Assembly (NCBI RefSeq): GCF_000427445.1
Contig: NZ_KE386496.1
Coordinates: 1,054,001-1,118,000, forward strand
Reading direction: 5' to 3'
Source of the DNA: Methylocapsa acidiphila B2
Lineage (GTDB): Bacteria; Pseudomonadota; Alphaproteobacteria; Rhizobiales; Beijerinckiaceae
Length of the DNA: 64,000 nt
Made by a program: the position numbers and the translations under genes. The notes under the pieces are model-generated. The model did not search any database. It was not told the origin of the DNA and saw only the letters and a list, made by a program, of their open reading frames with translations. Below, piece after piece: positions 1 to 7,852 of the stretch. Positions within the stretch are counted from its first letter, which is position 1, and every line of letters begins with the position of its first letter.

Positions 1-723
1 CTCGGAGAGTTTCATGCGATGAAAAATATTGCGCAGATTGCGGCGCATGACCGGCTGCTTGCCGGGCGGCCGGAAAAAGCCGGCGCGTTCAAGCTCGCCT
101 TCCAGATAAGCGAAAAAGGAAAGAACCATGTCGCGGGACGCGGCCGGCGAACGCTCCGTCGGCGCGAAAGGCGCTTTCGCGTCCGTCGCGGCGCGCATCC
201 ATTCGTAGCCGGTCAGGAGAACAGCCTGGGCGAGATTAAGCGAGGCATAGGCCGGATTCACCGGAAAGGTCAGGATCGCATCGGCCAAGGCGACCTCGTC
301 ATTGGCGAGACCGGTGCGTTCCGGGCCGAAAAGCACGCCGTGCTTCTCACCACCGGCGATCGCCGCCGCGCTTTGCGGCATGGCCTCGGCCGGGGTCAGG
401 ATCGGCTTATGCTGGCCGCGCTCGCGCGCGGTCGTCGCCCAGACGAAATTGAGATCGGCGACGGCGCCCTCGACGCTGTCGTAGAGCTTGGCCGCTTCGA
501 GAAGATGCACGGCCCCGGCCGCTGCGGCATAGGCGCCTTTCTTCAAGGCGCCGGTGCGGGGCCAGCCCTCGCGCGGCGAGACAAGCCTAAAATCGGCCAG
601 GCCAAAATTGGCCATCGCCCGCGCGCACATGCCGATATTCACAGCGAGTTGGGGCCTGACCAGAATGATCGTGGGACCACCGATAAGACTTGGCTTGGTC
701 CGATCCGTGCCGGCGCCGGTCAT
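1..723 (-). CDS. trmJ: tRNA/rRNA 2'-O-methyltransferase TrmJ, partial
   Basis: SPOUT-family enzyme expected to 2'-O-methylate position 32 of tRNAs in the cytoplasm. About 241 codons are visible from an ATG at 721-723. The gene runs off the left edge without a stop, so its C-terminus is missing. The N-terminal part reads GPTIILVRPQLAVNIGMCAR, the SAM-binding start of the SpoU/TrmJ fold. LFGPERTGLAND and LNLAQAVLLTGYEW are the later family motifs that build the knotted cofactor site. The last visible residues, RNIFHRMKLSE, match the helical C-terminal tail of alphaproteobacterial TrmJ. It is transcribed away from the upstream tRNA-Leu. TrmL/LasT relatives share these motifs, but the length and tail favour TrmJ. 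Confidence 0.88.
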   Translation of the reverse strand, partial: MTGAGTDRTKPSLIGGPTIILVRPQLAVNIGMCARAMANFGLADFRLVSPREGWPRTGALKKGAYAAAAGAVHLLEAAKLYDSVEGAVADLNFVWATTARERGQHKPILTPAEAMPQSAAAIAGGEKHGVLFGPERTGLANDEVALADAILTFPVNPAYASLNLAQAVLLTGYEWMRAATDAKAPFAPTERSPAASRDMVLSFFAYLEGELERAGFFRPPGKQPVMRRNLRNIFHRMKLSE

Positions 724-839
724 GGGCGACGCTCTCCGAAGCTCGCGCGCCAGCTCATCGCAAATGGAGGCAAAGCTTGACGATAAGGAAACGAAGGCTT
801 TCAGGAAGCCGATCGCGCGACCGGCGGAGCCCGGAAATT

Positions 840-926
840 TGGTGCGGGCGGTCGGAATCGAACCGACACTCTGTCACCAGAACCGGATTTTGAGTCCGGC
901 GCGTCTACCAGTTCCGCCACGCCCGC
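840..926 (-). tRNA. tRNA-Leu (anticodon CAA)
   Basis: Class II tRNA. The acceptor arms GCGGGCG (920-926) and CGCCCGC (844-850) pair perfectly. The anticodon stem CCGGA/TCCGG encloses the loop CTCAAAA, giving anticodon CAA, which reads UUG. A long variable arm follows, then the T arm with GGTTCGATTCC. The discriminator is A, and the CCA end is encoded at 840-842. It sits between trmJ and a small membrane protein gene, all on the minus strand. Confidence 0.96.
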
Positions 927-1110
927 CGACAGGAGCCAATATCTCGGCGGCCCCTGAATTGTCGTTTCAACGATCGATCATCGGACCCGCCCGAAACAAA
1001 GGTAGATCGCCGAATATCGAGGGCTTTTCGTATCGGATTGCGTCCGGTCCCGCAACCTCATGCGGCGTCGCCGCGCAAGATTTTTCACCCCCGCGCGAGC
1101 CCGACTGAAC

Positions 1111-1347
1111 CTATTCCCGGATAGGCTCGTTTTTGATTGCGGTGCGCATGAAATAATAGAGAAGGACGAGCCCGCACAAGGCGAAGCCGCCCTCGATGAT
1201 GCGGCTCACGAGCGGATCGAGCTGCAGGAGGCCGCCGAGCGCCCAACCGGCCGCCCAGGAGGCCCCGACCATCTCGGTGCCGACCAGGATCGCGACGGCT
1301 AGGAGGGTCGAAAAATGGACCCAATTAATTTTCTTTGTTTCAGCCAA
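1111..1347 (-). CDS. small two-helix membrane protein, unknown function
   Basis: A 78-residue protein with two clear membrane segments, at about residues 11-38 (HFSTLLAVAILVGTEMVGAS and onward) and 52-66 (GGFALCGLVLLYYFM), and a short charged tail. The start is a TTG at 1345-1347. A stop codon lies just upstream in frame, and GGAG sits about 9 bases before the TTG, so no ATG start is available nearby. No enzymatic motif is visible. It stands alone between tRNA-Leu and the divergent acyl-CoA ligase gene. I do not recognise the family. Confidence 0.6.
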   Translation of the reverse strand: MAETKKINWVHFSTLLAVAILVGTEMVGASWAAGWALGGLLQLDPLVSRIIEGGFALCGLVLLYYFMRTAIKNEPIRE

Positions 1348-1574
1348 ATCTCATGAGCTCCGAAACATGCGGCGGCCTATGCGCGTATATCATAGCGTCA
1401 GGCTCGGCAAGCGGCCGAGGCCTTTCGGACGATCGACCAAGATAAAAAAGCGCCAGCGCGCCGCATCGGCCCTTGAACCGGGAGGCTTAGGCGGCGACAT
1501 CGGGATAAAGCCATGTCCTTGAGAAACTGGCGACAAAATTAGCGACAGGCCAAGGGCAGGCCGAGGAGACGCCG

Positions 1575-3329
1575 ATGAATGAAGACATGACGGCGGCCAA
1601 CAGCGCCGTTGGCGACGGATCGCCGTGGCTCGCCTTGTATCCGGCTAACGCCCCGGCGCGAATCGAGGCCGCGCCCTATCACCTGCTCGCCGACGCGCCG
1701 CGCGACCTCGCGAAGCGACGCGGCGACGCCAAGGCCTTCACCGACATCCTGCCGAATGGAATGTCCGCGAGCCTCAGCTTCGCGGAAGTCGATCGCTATT
1801 CGGACGATTTCGCCGCTTATCTCCGCGAGGTGCTAGCGCTCGAGCCCGGGACACGCGTGGCGATCCAGATCCCGAATGGGCTCGCCTATCCCGTCGTCGC
1901 CTTCGGCGTGTTCAAGGCCGGCTGCATCCTGGTCAATGTCAACCCGCTCTATACCGCCGCCGAAATGGCGCATCTCTTTGCCGATTCGGAGCCCGCCGCG
2001 ATCATAGGCCTCGACATGTTCGCTGACAGGCTCGACGCGGCGATGGAAAAGGTCCCGATCCCACATGTGATCCTGACGGAGGCCGCGAGCCTCTTCCCCA
2101 TGCCGCGGCGCCAATTGATCGGCTTCGTCCAGAAATATGTGAAGAAGCAAATTCCGCGGCCGGGCTTCACGTCGACCAGTTTCGCGAAGGCGCTCGCCGC
2201 CGGCGCCGCGCGCGTGAGATCAGGCGCAGATATCGCTTCTTACACGCGCGGCCTCGATCCCTCCGCCCCGGCCTGCCTGCAATATACCGGCGGAACCACT
2301 GGGATCAGCAAGGGCGCCATCCTGACGCATCGCAATCTCATCATGAATGTCGCACAATTTTTGAGCTTCACCGGCGCCGACATCAACGAGAATGATCGGC
2401 TTCTGACGGCGCTGCCGCTCTACCATTGCTTCGCTTTCACGGTGAATTTCTTGGGCTTCTTCTTCCGCGGCGCCCATAATGTCGTGGTCCCCAATCCGCG
2501 GCCGCTCAGCAATTTGCGCAAAGCTTTCGAGAAGGAGGACATCACCTTCATCACCGGCGTAAACACTTTGTTCAATGGGCTGTTGCACGAGGCCTGGTTT
2601 TGCGAAAAGCCTCCGCTCAGCCTGCGCCTCTCAGTCGCCGGCGGCATGGCTTTGCTGGATTCGGTCGCGGCGCAATGGCGGGACGTCACCGGCACGCCCG
2701 TCATCGAGGGCTATGGCCTGACCGAATGCTCGCCCGTGCTGACCTTCAATCCGGTGCATCGCGTCAAGCGCGGATCAATCGGGGTGCCGCTTCCTTCGAC
2801 CGAGATCAAATGTGTCGATGAAGACGGGCGCGAGGCGCCGATCGGCGCGCCGGGCGAGCTCGTCGCGCGCGGACCACAAGTGATGGCGGGATATTGGCGC
2901 CAGCCGGATGAAACCAAAAACGTGCTGCGCGACGGTTGGCTCTACACTGGCGACATAGCAACGATGGATGAGGAAGGCTATTTCGCGATTGTCGATAGGC
3001 GCAAGGACATGATCCTCGTCTCCGGCTTCAATGTCTATCCGAACGAGGTCGAAGCCGTGCTGAGCAAGATGCAAGGCGTGAAGGAATGCGCGGTGGTCGG
3101 CGTGCCCGACGAGGCGAGCGGAGAAGCCGTCAAGGCCTTCTTGGTTCGTCGCGATCCGACGCTCCAGGCCGAGACGATCCGCGCCTTCTGCAAGGGCGAA
3201 CTGGCGGCCTACAAGGTCCCGAAATTCATCGTCTTCCGCGATGAATTGCCGAAGTCGAACGTCGGCAAGATCCTGCGCAAGGATTTGCGTTGGGAAGGGC
3301 TCCTGGAGCAGGGCCTGCGCCGGCAGTGA
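1575..3329 (+). CDS. fadD: long-chain fatty acid-CoA ligase (FadD-like)
   Basis: AMP-forming acyl-CoA synthetase that activates fatty acids to acyl-CoA with ATP, the entry step to beta-oxidation or lipid synthesis. The 584-residue length fits the family. The ATP/AMP loop YTGGTTGISKG is at residues 237-247, and GYGLTEC, the adenine-binding motif, is at 379-385. The hinge and C-terminal domain show YTGDIA, then VDRRKDMILVSGFNVYPNEV. A terminal PKSNVGKILRKDLR carries the catalytic lysine. AGGCCGAGGAG precedes the ATG, although a second ATG four codons on is possible. It is monocistronic by spacing. The beta-oxidation operon at 39.5-44.9 kb could use its product. Chain-length preference cannot be read from sequence. 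Confidence 0.88.
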   Translation: MNEDMTAANSAVGDGSPWLALYPANAPARIEAAPYHLLADAPRDLAKRRGDAKAFTDILPNGMSASLSFAEVDRYSDDFAAYLREVLALEPGTRVAIQIPNGLAYPVVAFGVFKAGCILVNVNPLYTAAEMAHLFADSEPAAIIGLDMFADRLDAAMEKVPIPHVILTEAASLFPMPRRQLIGFVQKYVKKQIPRPGFTSTSFAKALAAGAARVRSGADIASYTRGLDPSAPACLQYTGGTTGISKGAILTHRNLIMNVAQFLSFTGADINENDRLLTALPLYHCFAFTVNFLGFFFRGAHNVVVPNPRPLSNLRKAFEKEDITFITGVNTLFNGLLHEAWFCEKPPLSLRLSVAGGMALLDSVAAQWRDVTGTPVIEGYGLTECSPVLTFNPVHRVKRGSIGVPLPSTEIKCVDEDGREAPIGAPGELVARGPQVMAGYWRQPDETKNVLRDGWLYTGDIATMDEEGYFAIVDRRKDMILVSGFNVYPNEVEAVLSKMQGVKECAVVGVPDEASGEAVKAFLVRRDPTLQAETIRAFCKGELAAYKVPKFIVFRDELPKSNVGKILRKDLRWEGLLEQGLRRQ

Positions 3330-3432
3330 CGGCGGCGCAGGCCTCCCGCAGAAGAAAGTCTGAGGACCCGCCGCTCCTAATTGTCTTCACGGAAGGGCCA
3401 CCGATCATGCTGGCGGCGGATGGGCTCGCCTC

Positions 3433-4728
3433 CTAACGCTGGACCGCAATATCCTCGCCGCGCAGGAAATAGGATGCCGCGTCGATATCGCTCGCCAATG
3501 TCCAGGCCTTCTGGTCGGATGGGCGGTTCACCTTGATGAAGACCGTGCCGTCGCAGATAATGCGCGCGGTTCGTGGAAAGCTCAGTTCGGCGAATGTCGC
3601 CTCGGTCGAATCACCGCCTAGGATCGGGCGCGTACTCAACGCGAACAAGCCGCTGGGATGACCGAGCGTCAGAAGGCCGCCTTGACCCGCCTTCAGCGCG
3701 CCCTCGCGCAAGGCCCGATTGGGCACAGTGCCGGGAATGGCCGCGGCGGCGGCAAGGCAGGTCGACCCGCTGCCCGGCGCGGCTGAATGCATGATCGATT
3801 CGAGATAGAAGCGCGCTACGAGATCGACCGACTCCGCCTTGACCAAATGACCGTCGAGGTCGGTGTAGGCGGCTGGCGCGGCGACCGAGACGGCGAAGGG
3901 CAGCGTCGCCTCGCCGATCGTTTGCAGCGTGTACTGATTCCAGCCGATCAATTGGGCGATCTTCAGCCGTAGCTCGGTCAGGCGGGCGAGCATGCCGGGC
4001 GGCGTCAGGATCGCGCCGGTGGGCGACGGCAGTTCCAGACCTGTGCAGCCCAGCCCGAATTCCTCCGCGCGGAAGAAACCGCAAATATTGACCATGTCGA
4101 CGATGGTGACGTCGACCTTGCCGCCGTCGCTCAATACGACGGTGTCGACCAGATTGCCGGTGGGAAAGGTCCGACCGGTGAAACCGCCGCCTTGTTCGCG
4201 GAAGTCGACCAGGATTTCCGCGCCCGTTCCAGGCACCCCGCCGATCGCCGTCTGGCCGGCGACCCGCGCCTCGCCGTTCGCCACGTCGAGGGTCATGTAC
4301 ATCATCTTCTGCGTGTTGGTCGAAAAGGCGCGCACCGTGACGCGGCCATCCGGAACGCCTGGAATCATGTTCTTCATCAAGGCGAACACCGGCACCCCGG
4401 CCGAAATGTTGCCGCAGTTCATCTTGTAGGTGACGGTCGCCGGCTGGTCGGGAAAGATCTGCACGAAGGTATAGTCGACATCAGCGCCGGTGCGCGTCGA
4501 AGGTTGCACGATCGCGGTCTTCGATTGCAGGATGGTGTTGCCGCCGAGTCCGTCCATCCCCATCGGGTCGGGCGAACCGCGCACCGCCAGCAGGAATTCC
4601 TCGAGCCCGTGGCCCGGCAAGGGGACGTTGCGCCCCTCAAAATAGAACCCCCGGCTGCTGCCGCCCCGGATCAATGTGATCGGGGCCAGCATCTGTTCGA
4701 GATTGCGGTCAAAGCGAAACCAGCTCAT
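3433..4728 (-). CDS. PrpF-family isomerase (2-methylaconitate or 4-oxalomesaconate type)
   Basis: The 431-residue protein carries the PrpF/AcnD-accessory signature: LIRGGSSRGFYFEGRNVP near the N-terminus, MGMDGLGGNTILQSKTAIV, then NCGNISAGVPVFAL, where the cysteine sits in the active-site turn. The diaminopimelate-epimerase-like fold of this family catalyses cis-trans or double-bond isomerisation of methylaconitate- or oxalomesaconate-like acids. No prpC, acnD or gallate-pathway genes are nearby, so the substrate cannot be assigned. An initiator at residue 12 (MLAPITLIRGG) is an alternative, since neither start has a convincing ribosome site. The gene faces the convergent acyl-CoA ligase gene. 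Confidence 0.72.
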   Translation of the reverse strand: MSWFRFDRNLEQMLAPITLIRGGSSRGFYFEGRNVPLPGHGLEEFLLAVRGSPDPMGMDGLGGNTILQSKTAIVQPSTRTGADVDYTFVQIFPDQPATVTYKMNCGNISAGVPVFALMKNMIPGVPDGRVTVRAFSTNTQKMMYMTLDVANGEARVAGQTAIGGVPGTGAEILVDFREQGGGFTGRTFPTGNLVDTVVLSDGGKVDVTIVDMVNICGFFRAEEFGLGCTGLELPSPTGAILTPPGMLARLTELRLKIAQLIGWNQYTLQTIGEATLPFAVSVAAPAAYTDLDGHLVKAESVDLVARFYLESIMHSAAPGSGSTCLAAAAAIPGTVPNRALREGALKAGQGGLLTLGHPSGLFALSTRPILGGDSTEATFAELSFPRTARIICDGTVFIKVNRPSDQKAWTLASDIDAASYFLRGEDIAVQR

Positions 4729-4826
4729 TGCGTCAGCGCGTCACGCCCTGACGGCGTTCGATCGCGTCCCAAATTTCCGCCTCGAATTGTCATCCAGGCC
4801 ACCATCGCGTCTTCGGCGCTCAGCCC

Positions 4827-5348
4827 TTAATGACCATGGGCGCCTGAAAAGGGCGGCGGGTCGTCATCCTCGTCATCGCCGCCGCCATAATAGCCGGCAA
4901 AAAACGGCGTGCCGACGCCATCGTTCGGATTGAAGACGCCGTGGTGATGGCCGAAGTTCTCGCCATAATTGAACGGGAAGGCCCAATTGCTATAGACCGC
5001 CGTGCTAGCCACGGCGATGCCGATATCCTGCGCCCTTTGCATGGCGCGGCGTTGGCGGTAGCGCCAAGCGGCGATGCGAACGCCCAAAGGCAGAGGATAA
5101 AATCCCGCGCCGCTGGCTCTGTCGCCGAACAAGGGCGCGAAATGAGAGGGTCCGCGCGCGGCGGTCAGTCGGCCCCGCACCCGGCCCGAGCCATGTCCCG
5201 CATAAGCATATCGCGCGGCGACCCCTTGCGGATGGACGTGGCGCGCGCTCGCTCGCCGTGAGTTCGCCGACGCGGCGTCCGGCGTCATATCGAGCGCCGC
5301 AAGCGCCGCGAAGATCGCCAAAACTGCCGCTGATTTTCCTAACCGCAT
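4827..5348 (-). CDS. exported protein of unknown function
   Basis: A 173-residue protein. It has a Sec-type signal peptide (MRLGKSAAVLAIFAALAALD, with likely cleavage near the AASA at about 25-28). An Arg/His-rich middle follows, then an aromatic, Gly-rich segment and an acidic stretch GGGDDEDDDPPPF before a His-containing end. GGAG lies about 11 bases before the ATG. No catalytic motif is apparent, and the acidic/His tail might bind cations, which is speculation. An intergenic repeat copy lies immediately upstream. I do not recognise a family. Confidence 0.55.
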   Translation of the reverse strand: MRLGKSAAVLAIFAALAALDMTPDAASANSRRASARHVHPQGVAARYAYAGHGSGRVRGRLTAARGPSHFAPLFGDRASGAGFYPLPLGVRIAAWRYRQRRAMQRAQDIGIAVASTAVYSNWAFPFNYGENFGHHHGVFNPNDGVGTPFFAGYYGGGDDEDDDPPPFSGAHGH

Positions 5349-5376
5349 TGATCCGCATCTCCAGCCGGGCTAGAGC

Positions 5377-5485
5377 CCGTTCCGACGGGGTGGACTGATC
5401 CAATTAGAACGCGCTCTAGATCAATAAGTTAGAACATCTTCTGATCGAAAAAGCCGATCAACTTTTTCGATATATGCTCTAGCGG
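5377..5485. repeat. dispersed intergenic repeat, copy A
   Basis: This is one of five related elements seen at 5.4, 18.3, 23.8, 49.6 and 58.1 kb. It contains the shared core AGATCAATAAGTTAG at about 5418-5432. The palindromic module CGAAAAAGC-CGATCA-ACTTTTTCG follows at about 5446-5469, and the unit ends in ATATGCTCTAGC. It aligns with copy B over about 110 bases, including the GTTCCGAC start. It lies between the exported protein gene and nrsF. Confidence 0.75.
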
Positions 5486-5605
5486 CAATGTCCCGCTGAA
5501 GCCCAACGCCCCAGGATCGGAGCGGTTCCGACGCTATGAAAGCGAGGCCGCTCGAGCACGATTTATTGATGATGATCGAGGGGACAGGCGCGGGCGAAGC
5601 GCCGC

Positions 5606-6247
5606 TCACCAGCGCAGAAGGCGCGCCCCAACTAAAGCGCCGACGGCGGCGACGAAGGCGATCGCCAAACCGTACCAGGCTGTGACGAAAAAGGGCGAAT
5701 CATCCGGGCAATGCGTCGCATAGAGCGCCGCGCCGACAGCGCCCGCGAAAAGCCCGGCGCCGGCTCCCGCCAGGGCCGGATGCTCCGGCGCCCCATGGCG
5801 CAGGGCCAGCAAGGCCGCGACGAGCGGGGCGGCGGCGAGCAGCGGGATGCTCGCCAAGCAAGAGACCGCGTTATGGCCAATGAGTTGGCGTCCCCATTCC
5901 GCGGCCGGGACCGTAAGCGATTCAACGAGATCGGCGGCGACAAGCAAAGCCGGCGCGAGCGCCAGCAGCAGGGCGACGGCGCGCGTATCCGCGCCGGGCC
6001 GGGCGAGGCGCAAGATGAGGCGAGCGGAGAGCGCCGCCAAAAGAAACGTCAAGGCGAGCTTGAAGACGAGCCGCGGATTCTCTCCGAGCAAAGCCAACAG
6101 ATGCGGGCGGACGCCGAGAATGGCGAAATAGAGCGCCAAGGCGATCGCGATGGCCGGCGCCAAAGCCTGCCGCAAAGCGCGACGCGGCGACGCGGGGCGA
6201 AAGTCGGCGTCGGCCGACAGCGCGCGGATAAGATCGCCGGTTTTCAT
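5606..6247 (-). CDS. nrsF: NrsF-type membrane anti-sigma factor (DUF1109)
   Basis: A 213-residue protein with six hydrophobic segments and a short cytoplasmic N-terminus (MKTGDLIRALSADADFRPAS), the shape of the NrsF/DUF1109 anti-sigma family that holds SigF-type ECF factors at the membrane. Two cysteines, Cys130 (HNAVSC) and Cys180 (ATHCPDD), are about 50 residues apart. They match the two conserved cysteines reported as needed for metal sensing in the Caulobacter homologue. The ATG overlaps the sigma-factor stop by four bases (ATGA), so the two are translationally coupled. Its divergent neighbour is a bufferin-type operon, the expected target of the cognate sigma factor. Confidence 0.88.
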   Translation of the reverse strand: MKTGDLIRALSADADFRPASPRRALRQALAPAIAIALALYFAILGVRPHLLALLGENPRLVFKLALTFLLAALSARLILRLARPGADTRAVALLLALAPALLVAADLVESLTVPAAEWGRQLIGHNAVSCLASIPLLAAAPLVAALLALRHGAPEHPALAGAGAGLFAGAVGAALYATHCPDDSPFFVTAWYGLAIAFVAAVGALVGARLLRW

Positions 6248-6816
6248 GCGTCAGCCATTCTGAACTTGACGGCTAGGGCCGCGAGGCCGCGATGAAGCGC
6301 CACCCGGACTGCGCCTTTGGTCATCGCGAGTCGACCAGCCGCTTCATCGATCGACGCGCCGTCAACCGCGACGATGCGCACGACATTGCGCTGCCCTGGC
6401 GGCAGTTCATCGAGATGGCGGTTGACGTCGGACACAAGCATATTCGGCTCGGCCTCATCTTGCTTCAGGCTCTCAGCGAAATCCTCGATCGGAAGATCGA
6501 CGCGGCGGCCGCGACGCCGCAAAGCGTCGATGATCTTGTGTCGCGCGATCGCCCAGAGCCAAGGCGAAAAAGGAGCTGTCTTCTCCCAGGTCTGGCGCTT
6601 GAGATGAACGGCGAGGAGAATCTCCTGAACGACGTCTTCCGCATCCGTTTCGGCCATGCCGGCGTGGGCCAAGCCGCGCCGCGCCGCAGCGCGAAGCGTC
6701 GGCGCGAGGCTGCGCAACAATTGCTGGTAGCAAGCCGCGTCGCCTGCCATGGCGGCCCGCATCAACATGGCCCATTCCTTCTCGCGAATTTCTCCGCCCA
6801 CCAACGTCTCACCCAT
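6244..6816 (-). CDS. sigF: ECF sigma factor, SigF type
   Basis: A 190-residue ECF sigma factor. Region 2 includes AMAGDAACYQQLLRSLAPTL and DAEDVVQEILLAVHLKRQTW with WLWAIARHKIIDALRRRGRR. Region 4 has LPPGQRNVVRIVAVDGASID followed by EAAGRLAMTKGAVRVALHRG, the helix-turn-helix that reads the -35 element. It is cotranscribed with nrsF, which overlaps by four bases. In Caulobacter the SigF/NrsF pair answers heavy metals and controls bufferin genes, and here the pair is divergent from such an operon. The ATG at 6816 is conventional, but an internal ATG at residue 17 (MLMRAAMAG) is close to where many homologues begin. Confidence 0.88.
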   Translation of the reverse strand: MGETLVGGEIREKEWAMLMRAAMAGDAACYQQLLRSLAPTLRAAARRGLAHAGMAETDAEDVVQEILLAVHLKRQTWEKTAPFSPWLWAIARHKIIDALRRRGRRVDLPIEDFAESLKQDEAEPNMLVSDVNRHLDELPPGQRNVVRIVAVDGASIDEAAGRLAMTKGAVRVALHRGLAALAVKFRMADA

Positions 6817-6819
6817 AGC

Positions 6820-6844
6820 TTCGGCCGACGGAGCCCTTTGTTAC
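6820..6844 (-). promoter_or_regulatory. weak SigF-like promoter before sigF
   Basis: On the minus strand GTAACA (6839-6844) is followed after 15 bases by CGAA (6820-6823). This resembles the GTAACC-N16-CGAA consensus of SigF regulons, but the spacer is one base short. Initiation would fall at about 6813, inside the annotated start codon. So either sigF starts at its internal ATG or this match is fortuitous. Confidence 0.3.
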
Positions 6845-6900
6845 AGTCTACGCCGCGGATCGGCAGCATTTTTTTGTGATCGCGAAAGCCGCCGGGCTGC

Positions 6901-6926
6901 GTAACGCATGCGTCCATCGAGCCGAA
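6901..6926 (+). promoter_or_regulatory. SigF-type promoter of the bufferin operon
   Basis: GTAACG (6901-6906), exactly 16 bases, then CGAA (6923-6926). This is one mismatch from the GTAACC-N16-CGAA element known for SigF regulons. It lies about 100 bases before the first precursor gene and points towards it, beside the divergent sigF-nrsF genes. Confidence 0.75.
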
Positions 6927-7028
6927 CTAGGCTGCATGGGACAGAGCTGAGCCCCGTTCCGGCATCGCGCCGAGCGGCTCAGTCGCGCCTCATGATATTT
7001 CTCAAATTCGCGCCAGAAGGAATTCGAC

Positions 7029-7319
7029 ATGACCGACAAGACACAACACGCTGCGGCCTCGCTCGCCGGAGCTTTCGCCGCCGCGCTCTCGCTTATGGCT
7101 TCTTCGGCCTCAGCGGGCCCTGTCGCTCCGCAGCCGTCCATGGACAAATGCTACGGCGTCGCCTTGAAAGGTGCCAATGATTGCGCAGCCGGCGCTGGCG
7201 CGAGCTGCGCCGGGACGTCAAAGGCCGACTATGAGCGCAGCCGCTGGAAATACGTCCCCAAAGGCACATGCGAGTCGATCGTCACGCCGGAAGGCCACGG
7301 CATGAACAGCCCCACCTGA
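7029..7319 (+). CDS. bufferin-type precursor peptide (DUF2282), first copy
   Basis: A 96-residue peptide with a Sec signal (residues 1-29, ending MASSASA). The mature part carries four cysteines in the DUF2282 pattern: [23 protein letters not shown], then YVPKGTCES. In characterised bufferins an MNIO enzyme converts cysteines to thiooxazole rings and the exported peptide buffers copper in the periplasm. AAGGA lies 8 bases before the ATG. It is the first gene behind the SigF-type promoter. Compared with the second copy, its linker differs (DYERSRWKY) and it has a distinct C-terminal tail. The modification state is inferred from the neighbouring genes. Confidence 0.88.
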   Translation: MTDKTQHAAASLAGAFAAALSLMASSASAGPVAPQPSMDKCYGVALKGANDCAAGAGASCAGTSKADYERSRWKYVPKGTCESIVTPEGHGMNSPT

Positions 7320-7463
7320 CGCCTGCCCGGCGCCGCTCCGACAGGCGTTAAAATCCAGCTGACTCGGGGTGGCGCCATCGCGATAATGCTACGCGAACGG
7401 GCGGGAGACTGCCGTGAAAATCTCTGCCATGAACTTACGCCCGTTTAATCGAAGGGAACAGCC

Positions 7464-7772
7464 ATGACCACGAAGATCACCAAGACCGAGATCGGCGCCG
7501 CCGCGCTTGCCGGCGCGCTCGCTACGGCGCTCACGCTCGTCAGCGCGACGGCTTCGGCGCAGACAATGGGCGGCGACAAGGCCGGCAAGGAGAAGTGCTA
7601 CGGCGTCTCCCTGAAGGGAGAGAATGATTGCGCGGCCGGCGCCGGCACGAGCTGCGCCGGCTCGTCGAAAGTCGATTATGACGGCTCGATCTGGAAATAT
7701 GTTCCGAAGGGGACCTGCGAAACGATCAAGACGCCTCAGGGGACGGGCTCGCTGAAGCCGGTCAAGTCGTAA
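7464..7772 (+). CDS. bufA1: bufferin-type precursor peptide (DUF2282), second copy
   Basis: A 102-residue peptide with a signal sequence ending in TASA near residue 32. The four-cysteine core is [38 protein letters not shown] and VPKGTCETI. This is closer than the first copy to the DUF2282 pattern as I know it. AAGGGA precedes the ATG. The gene is separated from the first copy by 144 bases with no convincing second SigF promoter, so cotranscription is likely. Expected role: exported copper/metal-binding RiPP after cysteine modification by the DUF692 enzyme downstream. Confidence 0.9.
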   Translation: MTTKITKTEIGAAALAGALATALTLVSATASAQTMGGDKAGKEKCYGVSLKGENDCAAGAGTSCAGSSKVDYDGSIWKYVPKGTCETIKTPQGTGSLKPVKS

Positions 7773-7790
7773 GACTAAAAGGATTTGCGT

Positions 7791-7818
7791 GAAGGACGCG
7801 GCCTCGACCGCGCCCTTC
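7791..7818 (+). promoter_or_regulatory. hairpin between precursors and maturation genes
   Basis: The inverted repeat GAAGGACGCGG / CCGCGCCCTTC encloses a six-base loop, with one A-C mismatch in an 11-pair stem. It sits 18 bases after the second precursor stop and 34 bases before the DUF692 gene. There is no U tract. Such a hairpin could protect precursor mRNA or partly stop transcription, so that peptide outweighs enzyme. Confidence 0.55.
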
Positions 7819-7852
7819 CCTTCGCCCGGAAAGAACACAAAGGGGCGCATCC

